Below, piece after piece: positions 48,018 through 59,365 of a stretch of 64,000 bases of DNA (positions are counted from its first letter, which is position 1; each line of letters begins with the position of its first letter). The position numbers and the translations under genes were made by a program. This DNA is from Eucommia ulmoides (lineage: Eukaryota; Streptophyta; Magnoliopsida; Garryales; Eucommiaceae). The DNA lies in NCBI GenBank assembly GCA_016647705.1, contig CM028339.1:22979803-23043802 (forward strand), read 5' to 3'. The notes beneath the pieces were generated by a model. The model searched no databases. It saw nothing but the letters and a program-made list of their open reading frames with translations, and was not told the origin of the DNA.

Positions 48018-49858
48018 CTCTCGATTTTCCTGTTTCTGTTTTTTTTTTTTTTTTTTTTTTTTCGTTTTGGTTTCTTTGTGCAGCTGGGTGTGAAGTGTGT
48101 GTATATATATATAGATATATGAATCTTTGCCGCGTGTTTCTTCCTTCTTTGATGGGTATACACGTATACATATATATACATTACTACTCTTTTCTTCATA
48201 ATAAAGGAAGAGGTTTTATTTATTTATTTAAATTACAATAACCCCCCCTCAATTTTCTTTAAGTTATTAGTTAAACCCAAAATCTAAAATTAATATTTTT
48301 TAAAATTACGAATTAACCCCTAAAATTTTAAATTAAATAATAAATAACATAATCTACCCCGGTATTTTCTAAATGTTCTAAAATGCAACTAATGATCATG
48401 CACGTGCGAAAATTAGGGTCTTACAATTAGGGCCTTAGTATGCAATCCGTTGATCTTTGCTTCAATGAACATTAGCCCCTTCGGCGGAGCTTCCGGCATG
48501 AAACATTTAGCCTTAATGGCGTTTAATAGACGAAGGGAGCTCATATGTACCTCATTTTGCTATGTTGTTCCTCGTACTTCATTGTCATGGCATTAAAGGC
48601 TTTTTGTTTAGGACACTCCCGCACCCAATGTGGTCCATCACAAAGAAAATAATTTCTTTTGGGTCGAGAGCGGTCTTTGTCTTTAGCATCCGACGACTTT
48701 TCTTTTCCGAACGAGGGTTTGTGACCCCCAACGTCTTGAGGTACTTTGTCTCTCCCGCCCTTTACTAGATTAAATTTCTTGGGCTTGTCTTTCATCTGGG
48801 GTGCTTCATCCTTGGAACCATAGTCGATGAGCAATTCCGTTGCGGCTATAGCGTCAGAGAGACTTTACACGCCTCGATGTCTTAATTCTATCTTGGCCCA
48901 ATTTTGCAATCCATCAAGGAAGTAGAACAATTTATCCTTATCGGCCAAATCCAGGATTTCCATTGTCAGAGCAATGAAATCTTTCACGTAATCTGAGATA
49001 TACCAGTTTGTTTAAGTCGATGAAGTATCCATTTGCTTCTGCTTTGGCATTTTCAGGATAAGATTATTTCTTGATTTTCCTCTTGAAATTATTAAAAGTA
49101 TCAATTGTATATGTACCTTTAGAGATTTTCTCGTCTTTTCGTCGCCGACATAATAAATCCATATCCGTAACGTACGTTACCGCATTGTTGATCTTGGAGG
49201 TCTCATATACCATCCTCTTTGAGGAAAAATACCGTTCTAGCCCCCCAAAGGAAATTGTCCAATTCTCGAGCATTTCACCTACCCAAGAAAGTGTTTGGTT
49301 TTGGAATGTCGATGTCTGAAACCTCGCGAGTGGTAACGGTCTCTGACGACACCGCCCGCTTGCACAAAGACCAATCCGATTAATCCTTCTCCATTTCGGC
49401 CCGAATTTTGGAGAGTTCTCATTCGTAGTAACTTCTTAGGCTTCGTTCCAACTCAGCCCGAGTGTTGGAGATTTCACATTCGAAGTGCTTTTGTAGGTTC
49501 TTTTGCTCTAAGAAGACTTGATCTCGAAGGGCACGTACCTCTCCTCGTAGTGAACCACCATGTTTACGAAGGGAGACCCGCATAGTTTTGTTGATTGCTT
49601 GGTCCTCCAACTCTAAGCTTTGAAGCTGTTAGCCCATGTTCTCGAAATTGGACTTCACCTTTGCTAAGGTCTCTTCAAGGTGGGTCACCCTACCCTCAAG
49701 GCTCGAGACAGTGTCCTTAGACTTGGTCCTATTACTTTTTTGGTTTGGGGGTTGGCTCTCCGCTTGACCGTGTTCCATTACAGGTTCATCCAAAGCCAAA
49801 GTTCCGGTTGATGCCATTGTCACAGTCCAAGCTCGATTCCTCGAGCTCTAATACCAGT

Positions 49859-50347
49859 TGTCACGGATTTACTTTTCCCATAGTAACCATGTGGCACTTA
49901 GTCTCGATTCTAACCCCTTGGAAGGGCTAAGTAAGTCTTACCAAAACAATCAACCAAATAAAAGGAAGAAATAAAGCTTGAAAGCTTTAGAGAGATAGAG
50001 AGTTTGGGAGAATGAGAAAACTTGTATTGCAATTCTCTACTTGGTAAGGAGCAAATGAGTTGTCTCATCTTTATATAGGCCAAGGGTCTTACAATGGATG
50101 ATCTAGATCATTTTGATCTAATGGCTACAAATGATGATCGAGAGAATTCTACTAGATATTTACAAAAGAGAATTCTAGAAAAGAGGGTGTCTAGGATGCT
50201 CCACAATTCTCTACAATATCCTAAAATATTCTAGAAAGTTGGGGGCCTCCAATAGTACCTTTTTCCCGTACCCTATATATACAAGTCATGGCTTCCACAC
50301 TTAGAGAATTTCTCTAGTAGGAAGGCTAAGGTGTGAGGGACGTTACA
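49859..50347 (-). repeat. 5' LTR of the Galadriel-like fossil
   Basis: 489 bp with TG...CA ends on the minus strand (TGTAACGTCC ... ATCCGTGACA). A TATA-like CCTATATAAAG lies on the minus strand near 50,075. The primer site adjoins its inner end. Confidence 0.85.
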
Positions 50348-50700
50348 TTTCTCTTTAAAGGAAAAAAAATACATTTTTGGTCCCTAAAATATAGGGTAGA
50401 TATCTATTTAGACCTTGAGGTTTGTTAAATTGCATATTTGATCCATAAATTTATATACATTAGTCAGTCCAAATTGGTAACTCCATCAATTTTTTTAAGG
50501 AAATATTACCGTTTACTCTAAAAAAAAATTATTGTTTACCGTGCACTCCTATCTTCCTTTTCTTGCACTGATCACTTCCATTGTTGACTATTCTTTGCAC
50601 CGAAAACTCTCTTTTTTCCAAAATGGGCGGGAAACGAGATTACCGAAATGACTTCCCGCAGACGTCTTCAGAAATCTGATGTGTTTCAGTTAATCGATCG

Positions 50701-51110
50701 TCAATGGATGATGAACAATACTTCAATTTGATCCTTGAAATTGTAGTGAATAACCTTAGCTGGTATATGCAGCACCATGAACGATTCATCTTCTTCGTCT
50801 CCCTGAATGATGGAAAGTATCAAAAAATTGATACAGTTCGTTGATTTCGCAGATTTGAGATTTATCACAGAGAAGTTAAGGATTTTTATCAAATTAGCAA
50901 CGTCGGAGCTAGTCTCCTCCACGGCGGTCCGAGAGAGCCTTGGAACGGCACACACGCCTGCGTGACCGGCAGTGCCGCCGGAGATATTCTGTCGAATTTT
51001 GAGCAGCAGTGGACCAAACAATGCAACAGATCTTTGCTTTTACCGATGAACTCCATACCCGAACTCTTCCGGCAGCCCATTTCCGGTGACTCCCCGACCC
51101 AAAACGACTG
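50701..51110 (-). pseudogene. Possible F-box protein C-terminal remnant
   Basis: The minus-strand frame ends in DEEDESFMVLHIPAKVIHYN followed by FKDQIEVLFIIH and a stop, which resembles the last strand of plant F-box-associated domains (wording of the type MVLHIPGKVIRYN). Upstream the minus strand stays moderately GC-rich to about 51,110, but three frames compete and no F-box motif is visible. I read it as a decayed gene piece; a spliced 3' exon is the alternative. Confidence 0.35.
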
Positions 51111-51263
51111 AAAAGTCTAACAACTTGCAAAACTTTGTGATTCAAGCTTGCAAAGATTTGCATGATAGCCATTTATTATTGCAATTTGCATGTGTGATAG
51201 CTGGAGATATAAATATCTTGATTTTGACTATTTACACATTGCACCCTGTAATTTGTAGTTTAT

Positions 51264-51600
51264 TGCAGAGAACAGTTGATGTTACATTTAATATCTACAG
51301 ATGTTGAATATAATATATTATGATTTTTAACCGTGGATATATAAAACAAGAAAACAATTGATATTACATTCAACATCCACATGTGTTGAATGTAACATCC
51401 ACGCATAATGCGATCCATAAAAGTATGAGAACAATTGATGTTACATTCAAAATCCACTGGTATTGAAGTGTTGAATGTAATATCATATGGATTTTACTCT
51501 ACATACATAAAACAAGAGAACAATTGATGTTACATTAAACATCAACAGGTGTTGAATGTAATATCAACGCATAATACGATTCATACGTAAAAAAAATATG
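51264..51600 (+). repeat. Four-copy array, about 80 bp unit, each with a hairpin
   Basis: Units start at about 51,268, 51,349, 51,428 and 51,515 with AGAACAATTGATGTTACAT-like wording. Most also contain the inverse word GTGTTGAATGTAA, so GATGTTACATTCAACATC and its reverse complement face each other within a unit. Confidence 0.75.
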
Positions 51601-52585
51601 ATTCGCATATCGTAAAAAAATGATATTTTACTGATTAATATAGTATAAAAATATTAATTTTACAATATCAAAAACTACAAAAAAATCTATGTGTTTTGAT
51701 ATCAGGGGTATGAGGGGTATTTTGGTTAGAAAAAGACAAAATGAGTTATTGGTGCAAAAAAAAATGTGATAGACTTGATCGGTAATTTTTTTTTCGGATT
51801 TTGGGAGTTAATGGTTGATAGGTGGAATTTATCTATTTACTCCCAAATATTCTGCTACCAATGGTACATGCCCTTTTTTTTTTTTGACGAAATTAAATCA
51901 CGTGTGAAACATGAAATCACCCATATGGATGAATTTTATTATAAAAAGTGACGGAAGAATTGGCTTAGCACGATTTGAATAATTTAAGATTTAATGTCCT
52001 TCGAATTGAAAGCACAGGGATTAAAATGGATTTTTTTTTTTAAACTTTAAGGGTGCAAAATGAAAAAACTCATTTTTTTTTTAAATTGTATTTTTTATTT
52101 ATTTTTTCATCTGAGGAGGGGTGGTCATGGTCCGGGGGTTCGTCCAACCAATCCATTCCATTGTTTTTTTTAGAGCTTGAGCTTGTTTTTTGAGTCCATG
52201 GACAGGGTTAAAGCTTTAAAATTTAGGGTCGAGCTTGGACATTGATCATTTTTTGTTTAGGGACGACTATGCTCAGCTCAACCATTTATTAAAACAAAAA
52301 TTATATGTATATATATAAGATCAAGTAATAAGTGTTATATGAGATAATCTTAATTCTTCATTTTTCGACCTGCCTCGAGTAGAACAAGTGTTAAGTAATA
52401 AGTGAGATCAAGTAATAACAGTTAAGTAAGTACTAATTATTATCTATGAATGTATTTTATAATTGTAATTTGTCATTTTTGTGATTATTTTTTAAATTGT
52501 TAAAAAAATATAGGGTTAGGTTTGGGTTTGAATTTTTTTTATTTAGGATCAGACTTGGGCATGACATTAAAGTTCAGACGTAGAG

Positions 52586-52696
52586 CTAGAGATGAATTTG
52601 GGCTTACTATATATCCTAGGTAGACCTAGCCCGAACTCTTATGTCTAGAGATGAATTTGGGCTTACTATATATCCTAGGTAGACCTAGCCCGAACT
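52586..52696 (+). repeat. Perfect tandem duplication, 52 bp copies, period 59
   Basis: 52,586-52,637 and 52,645-52,696 are identical from CTAGAGATGAATTTGGGCTT to CTAGCCCGAACT, with a 7-bp spacer. Identity implies a recent event. Confidence 0.95.
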
Positions 52697-53136
52697 TGGT
52701 CTATGGCCAGCCCTAAGTTCATTTTATAGGATAAATTTCACTTTGTAGCTTAAAGCATGATCACATTGCGTTTTGTTTTCGAATATATATCAATTTACCA
52801 TATTTCGCCCTCAGTTTCATATTTATTCTAAAATGACCGTTTTGAGTTTTGATGCTCCTTTTTTGAACAACCAATTTATAATAGATATTAGCATGTGCTT
52901 TTAGGAATATCCTTTTTTATATTTAAAAAAAACAAAAAAAACACCATAGTTTCTACACAATATTTATTGGTTCTTTGAAAACATGCCAATAAACATAAAT
53001 GTCAAAAACAATATGTTTAAATTTAAGTACTAAAATGAAAATCTAATACTTAAAAAGGTATAAAGTATAATTTAGTTCCTAATTAAATCTCATATACTTT
53101 CACTATTTATATCAATCTTAAATCAGCCTTTACTAC

Positions 53137-54797
53137 TGGTAGGGCGTAAAATACGCCGCTACTTACACTCGCAAGTATACGAGGTCTAAGTTTTAGTATA
53201 GTGTGATCGTGAAAGATCGGGTTATCATATCCACAGGGATTGGTGTCATTACTATCGAATACCGCGTTTGTTATGACCTAATTTTTTTTAACGAAAAACA
53301 AATGTAATTAATTAATTAAACTAATACTAATATAACCTAAATTAACTACACTAATATGCTAATATGTTTTAGGGATTTCGATTTACTCACGTTTACAGTG
53401 TTCAACCTATTTGACAGCCTCGGTACATAAACTCCACCGTCACCTCTCCCGAGTGTAAGAAGGGGGAATACATGACTTCGAGCCAACGAAGAAGTCCCTC
53501 TCAACGTATTAACGACCCTAGGTCACGTGAGTCTTGCCCAACGTCATTGATTGCACACAATCCAACTCCCTCCCGGTTTATTAGATCGTCGCGTTGTATT
53601 TACCCTATCGACAATCTCCGTTCTAAAACTCCCTCGCCACCTCTCCTGAGTATAAGGCGAGGGATATAACGCAACTTCGAGTTAACAAAGAAGTCCCCCT
53701 CAATGTCTTAATGACCCTAGGTAGCGTGTGTCTTGCCCCACGTCATCGATTGTCTACAATTCAAACCCTGACCGGGTTATAGAATTGTGGCGTTTGTTTA
53801 CCTTAATCCGAATCTGGGGTTTGTCAAAACCCCGTATTCTCTATTTATCTAACTAAGTATGATAAATAAACAATACGATAAATACAATCAAACTACAAAT
53901 AACATTCACAAACAAAACACCGAAATCATCCAAACAACGTATTTATAAATATAGTGTTAATCCCTACTACAATCCATATTTAACTCGTGGACATAGCCGT
54001 ATAAACATGAAAGAATGAGCTAAACATGCTCACATGATCCTAAGATAAATAAATAAGGAAAAACAATCGAAGAACTTTGCCTCGTCCGAAGATAAACCGC
54101 TAAGAACGCTTTACGATCGATTTGCCGTCTTCTCCACTTCGGGATGTGAGCTTCACCTTTAAAACTCCTAAAGATACCCTTAGATATAGCCTAAAGGGCT
54201 AAAAAAGCCAAGGGAGCAAGAGAGAAACAGGCCAAGGGGGAGGAGAGAGGGTATCTATAGCTAAAATATCCTAAAAATATCTAAAAATATCTCAAGACTG
54301 TGCAGAGGAAATTCGCCTAGGCGAAGAAAACTTTGCCTAGGTGAAATCAGGTCGGTTTGGTCTGATTGCCTAGGCGGTGAAGTAGGCAGTGGACTGGGAG
54401 AACATTCTGTTGGAAATCCGCCTATGCGAAGAAAACTTCGCCTAGGTAAGCGGCGGTTAGTAGCCCATCTTTGTCTTCTGCTGGATTTCTGCCTAGGCGA
54501 AGAATCTTCGCCTAGGCGGTCGTCCGTCAGTAATATTTTGCTCTTTTCTCGGCTTCTTCACCGCCTAGGCGGTGGGCCTGTTTCATTTTTTAGCCTCCGA
54601 TCTTGTTTATCCACCGTAACTTCGAACCGTTTTGGTTCGATCTCATCGTTTTCGCTCTAGTTTCCTATCTTTTTGCCCCACACACCTGATTTATACAAAA
54701 AGTATGAAAATTAATTAAAACACATAAAAATAACTATAAACGTACTAAAAAACTAACAAATTCGGATTGAAAATATGTAGGTAATTTACACCTATCA
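53137..54797 (-). mobile_element. Solo LTR of the Athila-like family with ACTAC duplication
   Basis: 1,661 bp, minus-strand ends TGATAGGTGTAAATTACCTA ... CGCCCTACCA. Identical 5-mers ACTAC flank it at 53,132-53,136 and 54,798-54,802. Landmarks shared with the other family LTRs are the U5 wording (CACTCGCAAGTATACGAG on the plus strand), the CGGGAGAGGT-type repeats and the terminal GGTGTAAATTACC. The matching duplication shows a complete insertion later reduced to one LTR by recombination. Reverse-strand GCCTAGGCG words near 54,300-54,570 are repeated within it. Confidence 0.88.
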
Positions 54798-55250
54798 ACT
54801 ACCTCGTTTCAACTTTCAAAGAGATATAATGTAATAGTTGTATCATGTCTTAAATGTTTGGCCATGTAGACACGATATTTTGACTACCCAGCAAAAATTT
54901 TATGTTTTATTTTATATTTTACTTTGTTTTTATTTTATTTTATTTTAGAAAATATAAAGATGGATAATAAAAAGGAAAAAATAAGAATGAAGGAAAAATC
55001 AAAATAGGAGAAAAGGGTAAAACTTAAAAAATAAAAAGAAAAGGGGTACAATTTGAAAAGAAGAATAAAGAGAGGAGGAAAAGTGAGAGAGAAAACAGAG
55101 AGAGAGATAGAGGAGAGAGAGAGAGAATAAAGTGGAGAGGGGACCACCACCCTCGTTGCCCAAAAGAGAACCGGGAGAGAAAGAAATAAAGAAAAGGTGG
55201 AAAAGGGCTATGGCCCACTGCCAATGTCAGCCAAAAGAAAAGAAAAGAAA

Positions 55251-56918
55251 GGGTTAATACCACTTACACCCCTCAACTATAGTGACATTCCACATACACC
55301 CCCCTTAATTTTCAAAACTACCATGGCGACCCCTTGCCGGAGTTTTTTTTTAATGAATTGACCATTTTTCCCTTACTAATTTAGACCAAAAAAATAATAT
55401 AATAATATCAGGTCGTAAAATGTCCAAATTACCGTTAAACCTTTTACTTTTTTCTTTTTCTTTTTTTTTTCTCTCTTTTTCTTCCCATCTTTTTCCTCTC
55501 TTTTTATTTATTTTTTATTTTTTTTTAAATCCTGATCATCTTCATCTGTTCAGGACTCTTCCTCTTTATCCCTATGACGACACCACCGCCGCCGACACCA
55601 TTTTCAATGGCCGATCACACCACTACCAACCATATTACTGACAACGTGACCCTTCCTATCTAAATCTATTTTGACCTCTCTCCCTCTCTAAATCAAAACA
55701 TCAGGGGAGTGTGAATCGTCATCGCCGCCGAACCGAACAATACAGAGAGGAAAATTGTATATCTGAGCCATCGATGACGATTCATGCTCCCTTGAGCAAA
55801 TCTGAGCTATCTTCGGTGTTGTTGTTTAGCGGTGTATTGTTTGAACTGAGCCATCAATGACGATTTATGCTCCCTTAAGCAGATCTGAGCCATCGATGGT
55901 GGTGGTGTTCGCTTTGGTGTTGTTGTTTGATGCTGTATTGTTTGGTTCGACGATGATGACGATTTATGCTCCCTTGTGCTAATCTTAGTCATCTTTGGTG
56001 TTGTTGTTCGCTTCGGTATTGTTTGGTTCTGAGCTATTGATGATGATTTATGCTCCCTTGAGCAGATCTGAGCCTTTGTTCGGTCATGGTGTTCGCTTTA
56101 GTGTTGTTGTTCGATGTTGTATTGTTTGGTTCAACAACAATGACGATTCATGCTCCCTTGAGCAGATTTGAGCCTTTGTTCGGTAGTGATGTTCGCTTCG
56201 ATGTTGTTGTTCGACGTTGTATTGTTCGGTTTGACGGCGATGACGATTCACGCTCCCTTGAGAAGATCCGATCCATCGATGGTGGTGGTGTTCGCTTCGG
56301 TGCTGTTCGACAGTGTATTGTTTGGTTCGATGACGATGATGATTCACGCTCCCTTGAGCAAATTCGAACCATCGATGGTTGTGGTGTTCGCTTCGGTGCT
56401 ATTCGACAGTGTATTGTTTGGTTCGATGACGATGATGATTCACGCTCCCTTGAGCAAATCTGAACCATCGATGGTGGTGGTGTTCGCTTCGGTGTTGTTC
56501 AGCAGTGTATTATTTGGTTCAACAACGATGACGATTCACGTTCCAAGCAGATCTGAGCCTTCGATGGTATTGAGTCACTGGGAAAGATGGACAGTGAATA
56601 TTAGTAGGAAGGAGTCGGTGAAAAGAGAAAAATAAAAAAGAAATAAAAAATGATTAATTAAAAAGAAATAAGGGTAATTTGGTCAATGAAGGTAATTAAT
56701 AAGGGTAATATAGTCATTTGAATTGAGAAGAAACTGTTCAAGATGGTCAACACTGACAATTTTGACTTTCCAAGGGCATTTTCGGAAGAAAAAAATGAAT
56801 TGGGGGTCTGAGTGTTATTTAACGAAATAGTTCAAGGGGTGTCCCATGTAGTTTTAAAAGTTGAGGAGATTCCCGTGGTTTTGGTCAAAAGTTGAGGGGG
56901 TGTAAGTGGTATTAACCC
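55251..56918. mobile_element. Non-autonomous DNA element with long TIRs and an internal repeat array
   Basis: The left end GGGTTAATACCACTTACACC and the reverse complement of the right end are identical over these 20 bases; similarity continues with CCCTCAACT and, further in, TTTTCAAAACTACCATGG against TTTTAAAACTACATGGG. At 1,668 bp it has no transposase. The flanks are A/G-rich (AAGAAA both sides), so the target duplication cannot be sized. Long TIRs without coding capacity suggest a Mutator-like non-autonomous element. It sits in moderately repetitive DNA that may itself be an old LTR (TATAAATA at 57,104). Confidence 0.78.
55779..56560 (+). repeat. Nine-copy tandem array (83-100 bp, last four at exactly 96 bp)
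   Basis: GATTCACGCTCCCTTGAGCA or a close variant starts at 55,779, 55,862, 55,961, 56,045, 56,145, 56,245, 56,341, 56,437 and 56,533. The intervals are 83, 99, 84, 100, 100, 96, 96 and 96. Each unit also holds GAGCCATCGATGGTGGTGGT and GTGTATTGTTTGGTTCGA. Because 96 is a multiple of three, both strands stay open with a 32-residue period, which does not by itself imply a protein. Confidence 0.92.
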
Positions 56919-57480
56919 AAGAAAGAAAGGACTTGGCCCTGTCATGTGTCGGCCAAGGGATAAGGCGGTGAAAGGCCCCAAATTTCAAAAAATTCTATTT
57001 TATTTTTCAATTTTACCCTTTCCGTGTCCAACTCAGACTGGGTTTAAGCAGCCAGGTCTAATTTTTAGAGTTTCCTAAGTATTTTTCACGCCTAAATTTT
57101 TCCTATAAATAAACCTTCCTACTCCTACTTAATTTATTCAAAAATTGAGAGGAATAACCCCTAAAAGAGTGATTCTCATCGAAAGCCCTTTCGAAAAGCT
57201 ATTCGCTAGAGAGAAAAAACCTGAGTATCGGGAATATTGACCAAAACATGTGTGTTTTTTTATTCTTAATTCTTTTTTGCTTAATTTTTTTCCCCCAATT
57301 TAAATTCCTACAAATTTATTTCTTTTAATTATCCAATGACTCGATGAAAACGTCAGGATGAGATTCCCCATTCTCAATTTGAATCTTTGAGCGTTAAACG
57401 AGGATACCCATATCTTATTGTATTTTTTTTTTGTTTTTGTTTGCAATTCGTATAAAAAAAAAAAAAAATAAGTCGTCCTA
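56919..57480. other. LTR-like leader fragment, no gene seen
   Basis: A TATA-like CTATAAATAAACC (57,104) followed by about 150 bases ending GAGTATCGGG resembles an LTR promoter and R region. Together with 55,150-55,250 on the other side of the TIR element, it may be an older LTR split by that insertion. A long A run follows at 57,460. Confidence 0.3.
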
Positions 57481-57961
57481 TTTTTAAAGGAAAATTTCAT
57501 TAATAGGGGAATTAAACCCCCCAAGAGATATACAATAAAATATACACAATGACTAAACCAATCATACAAAACAAAACATCTTCAAACAAAGAGAAGTAAA
57601 ACAATAGACCAAATAAGACTGCGTACACAACAACCTAACCAGCATGAATACACTAGTCATGGAATAATCAAACAAAGCTAACAGCGAGGTTAGCAAACAG
57701 AACGTCCAGGCCTAATCCGAAATCGAAAACTTGAAAGAGACGAACACAGAAGAATCCAAAAGCAAACCAAACCAAACCAAAACACTGCTTGTGCCCGGGG
57801 AGATGGAAATGTAGCAGCTAACCAAACAAAACACAAAAACCTCAAACAATGAGAAAACCAAACAACATAGCAAACATGTGCCTACACAAGAATACTAAAC
57901 CTAGATCCTAATAGCAACAGTCGAAAGAAACTGGAAGAATCAAATCATAGCCAACGCTAAG
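57481..57961 (-). mobile_element. Possible LINE 3'-UTR fragment
   Basis: On the minus strand the segment ends CCCCTATTAATGAAATTTTCC followed by A-rich DNA, similar to the AATGAAATTTCC-type end of plant L1 LINEs. The body is an A/C-rich (plus strand) non-coding stretch. No ORF or duplication was found; it stops exactly where an LTR begins. Confidence 0.35.
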
Positions 57962-59359
57962 TGATAGGTGTAATTTACCTATCTATTTCCAGACTAAATT
58001 TGTTAGTTTTCAAATATGGTTATTACGTTTTAATACGTTTTTATGTATTTTTGTATAAATCAGGTATGTGAGGGTGAAAAGGCATGAAAACAGATCATAA
58101 ACGATCAAATCGGATCAAGAATAGTGGAAAAACAAGCATAAGGGCAAAATTCAGAACTGCAGCCCACGGTCGTGCGACCAGACCACTGCCGCGGTGGTCA
58201 AAATACAAAGTAGGCCTTAAACTTGCTGAAAACCCACTGCCGCAGCGATGAGATCCATCACCATGGCGGTGAAACAACAGAAAGGTCTCTGATCCCACCG
58301 CCGTGTCCACCGTTGAGACCGTGACCTAACTGACATACTCACCGTCGCGGTGGTCACTCTGCACAGCTGTTAGATATTTATTTAGATATTTTGAGCCCCT
58401 ATATCTTATCATCTCATTTCCATTCGGCAAGAAGAGACCATTATAGACCCCTTAGGGTTTCTAATATTTTGAGAGTGTTTTGGGGAATGTTCAACCAAAT
58501 CCGAAGGAGAAGAACACGTTGCGAAGAAGAAGAAGCGATCGTTGAACAGTTTTAGCAGCAAATCTTCGGACTACGGCTAAGTTCTTCCGTTTCTCTCTTT
58601 AATTTCTTAACTTTGGTAGTTTGTTGAGCATGTTTAGCTCGTTTCGCATTGTATAAATGGTTATGGTCATGAGCTAAACAGAATTTGGCTAGGGATTAAT
58701 AATATTTATGAAATCGTTGTTTGTTTGAGTTGTGTTTTGTTAATGGTTGTTCTTCGCTATTTCGATTTTGTTTAACGTTATTCTTTGATTATATACTTTT
58801 AGATATATAAAGAATACGGGGTTTGACACTCGGGAGAGGTAACCCCGAATTCGAATTAGGGTAAATACAACGCGATGATCTAATAACTCGGGAGGGAGTT
58901 GAAAGTGTGCAATCGATGACGTTAGGGCAAGACTCATTTGACCTAGTGTCGTTAAGATGTTGAGGGGGACTTCTTCGTTGATGCGAAGTTTCATATTCAC
59001 TCATCTTATACACAGAGAGGTGGTGAGTGAGTTTACGATACAGAGATTGTGGGATAGGTTGAACGTCGTTATTGTAAACTAAACGAGACCAAACACGTTT
59101 TTCTAAATGAAGTTAATCCCTAGATAACCTTTTTTCCTAAACATCTCAATATAATATTATAGTATAATTAGTTTAATTAACTTAGTATTAGTATATTTAA
59201 TTATAAACTCAATTTATGTTGCTTAAATAAAGTTAGGTTATGACATTGCGGTACTCGATAATAATCTCAACCAATCCCTGTAGATACGACAACCCCTACT
59301 CCTTCCCAACTTGATCTGTACACTTACGATGAAAGTGGCAACGTAATATTCTGCCACCA
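57962..59359 (+). mobile_element. Athila-like family LTR, plus orientation
   Basis: 1,398 bp, TGATAGGTGTAATTTACCTA ... TATTCTGCCACCA. It carries the family U5 signature (CAATCCCTGTAGATACGACA, TGTACACTTACGATG) and is followed after six bases by a tRNA-Asp primer site. It is nearly the mirror image of 60,154-61,501. No coding region of this copy remains beside it. Confidence 0.85.
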
Positions 59360-59365
59360 AGCTTT

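Larger units (their letters stand above)
40220..48425 (-). mobile_element. Tekay-like chromovirus fossil with 2.5-2.6 kb LTRs, nested insertion
   Basis: Two direct LTRs bound a short internal region: 45,825-48,425 (5' LTR on the minus strand) and 40,220-42,747 (3' LTR). The flanking 5-mers are identical (ATTAG at 40,215-40,219 and 48,426-48,430), so the insertion is intact at its borders. The primer site TGGTATCAGAGTTTAGG (complement 45,804-45,820) fits initiator Met. Internal coding traces, right to left: end of RT, RNase H (about 44,823-44,350), integrase with HHCC-like part (44,100-43,360) and a Tekay-type chromodomain tail (43,353-42,793; KLSLRYIGSYKILERVG, PPELSRLHDVFHMSILRKYV). The internal region is far shorter than the family norm; it is broken, with several breaks. 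By eye the LTRs differ by roughly a tenth at one end and less elsewhere, suggesting an age of a few million years. Confidence 0.88.
45825..48425 (-). repeat. 5' LTR of the Tekay-like fossil
   Basis: 2,601 bp, colinear with 40,220-42,747 over its length, ending in the same GGGTCTTACA. It is longer mainly through microsatellite expansion (CA and CT tracts). Confidence 0.9.
33624..50347 (-). mobile_element. Galadriel-like chromovirus (Ty3/gypsy) fossil, host of two nested insertions
   Basis: Read right to left: 5' LTR 49,859-50,347; initiator-Met primer site TGGTATTAGAGCTCGAGG (complement at 49,839-49,856); gag from about 49,823 to 48,541, with a coiled-coil-like start (SLEGRVTHLEETLAKVK) and a CCHC knuckle (CDGPHWVRECP); then, beyond a nested element, protease (about 40,200-39,809), reverse transcriptase (39,808-38,880), RNase H (38,700-38,320), integrase (38,228-37,785; YYWPRMRDDIEAYI, VSDRDPRFTG) and C-terminal region (37,402-37,148); and part of the 3' LTR (33,624-33,829). 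Integrase and gag wording favour the Galadriel clade. Outer flanks share only TTTC. It is broken, with many breaks. Confidence 0.82.
50348..53136. other. Intergenic DNA with MITE-like traces and short repeats
   Basis: Near 50,370-50,480 wording such as TTTTTGGTCCCTAAAATATA, TAGACCTTGAGGTTTG and GCATATTTGATCC resembles a MITE arm; a possible partner near 52,010-52,070 is too weak to call. The F-box remnant, the hairpin array and the 59-bp duplication listed separately lie inside. The rest is AT-rich with no gene seen. Confidence 0.45.

Noticed and set aside
56168-56635. 155-codon ORF, and minus-strand ORFs, with a 32-residue repeat
   Set aside because: They arise from a 96-bp tandem repeat inside a TIR element; both strands are open equally and there is no start context, signal or domain that favours a protein.
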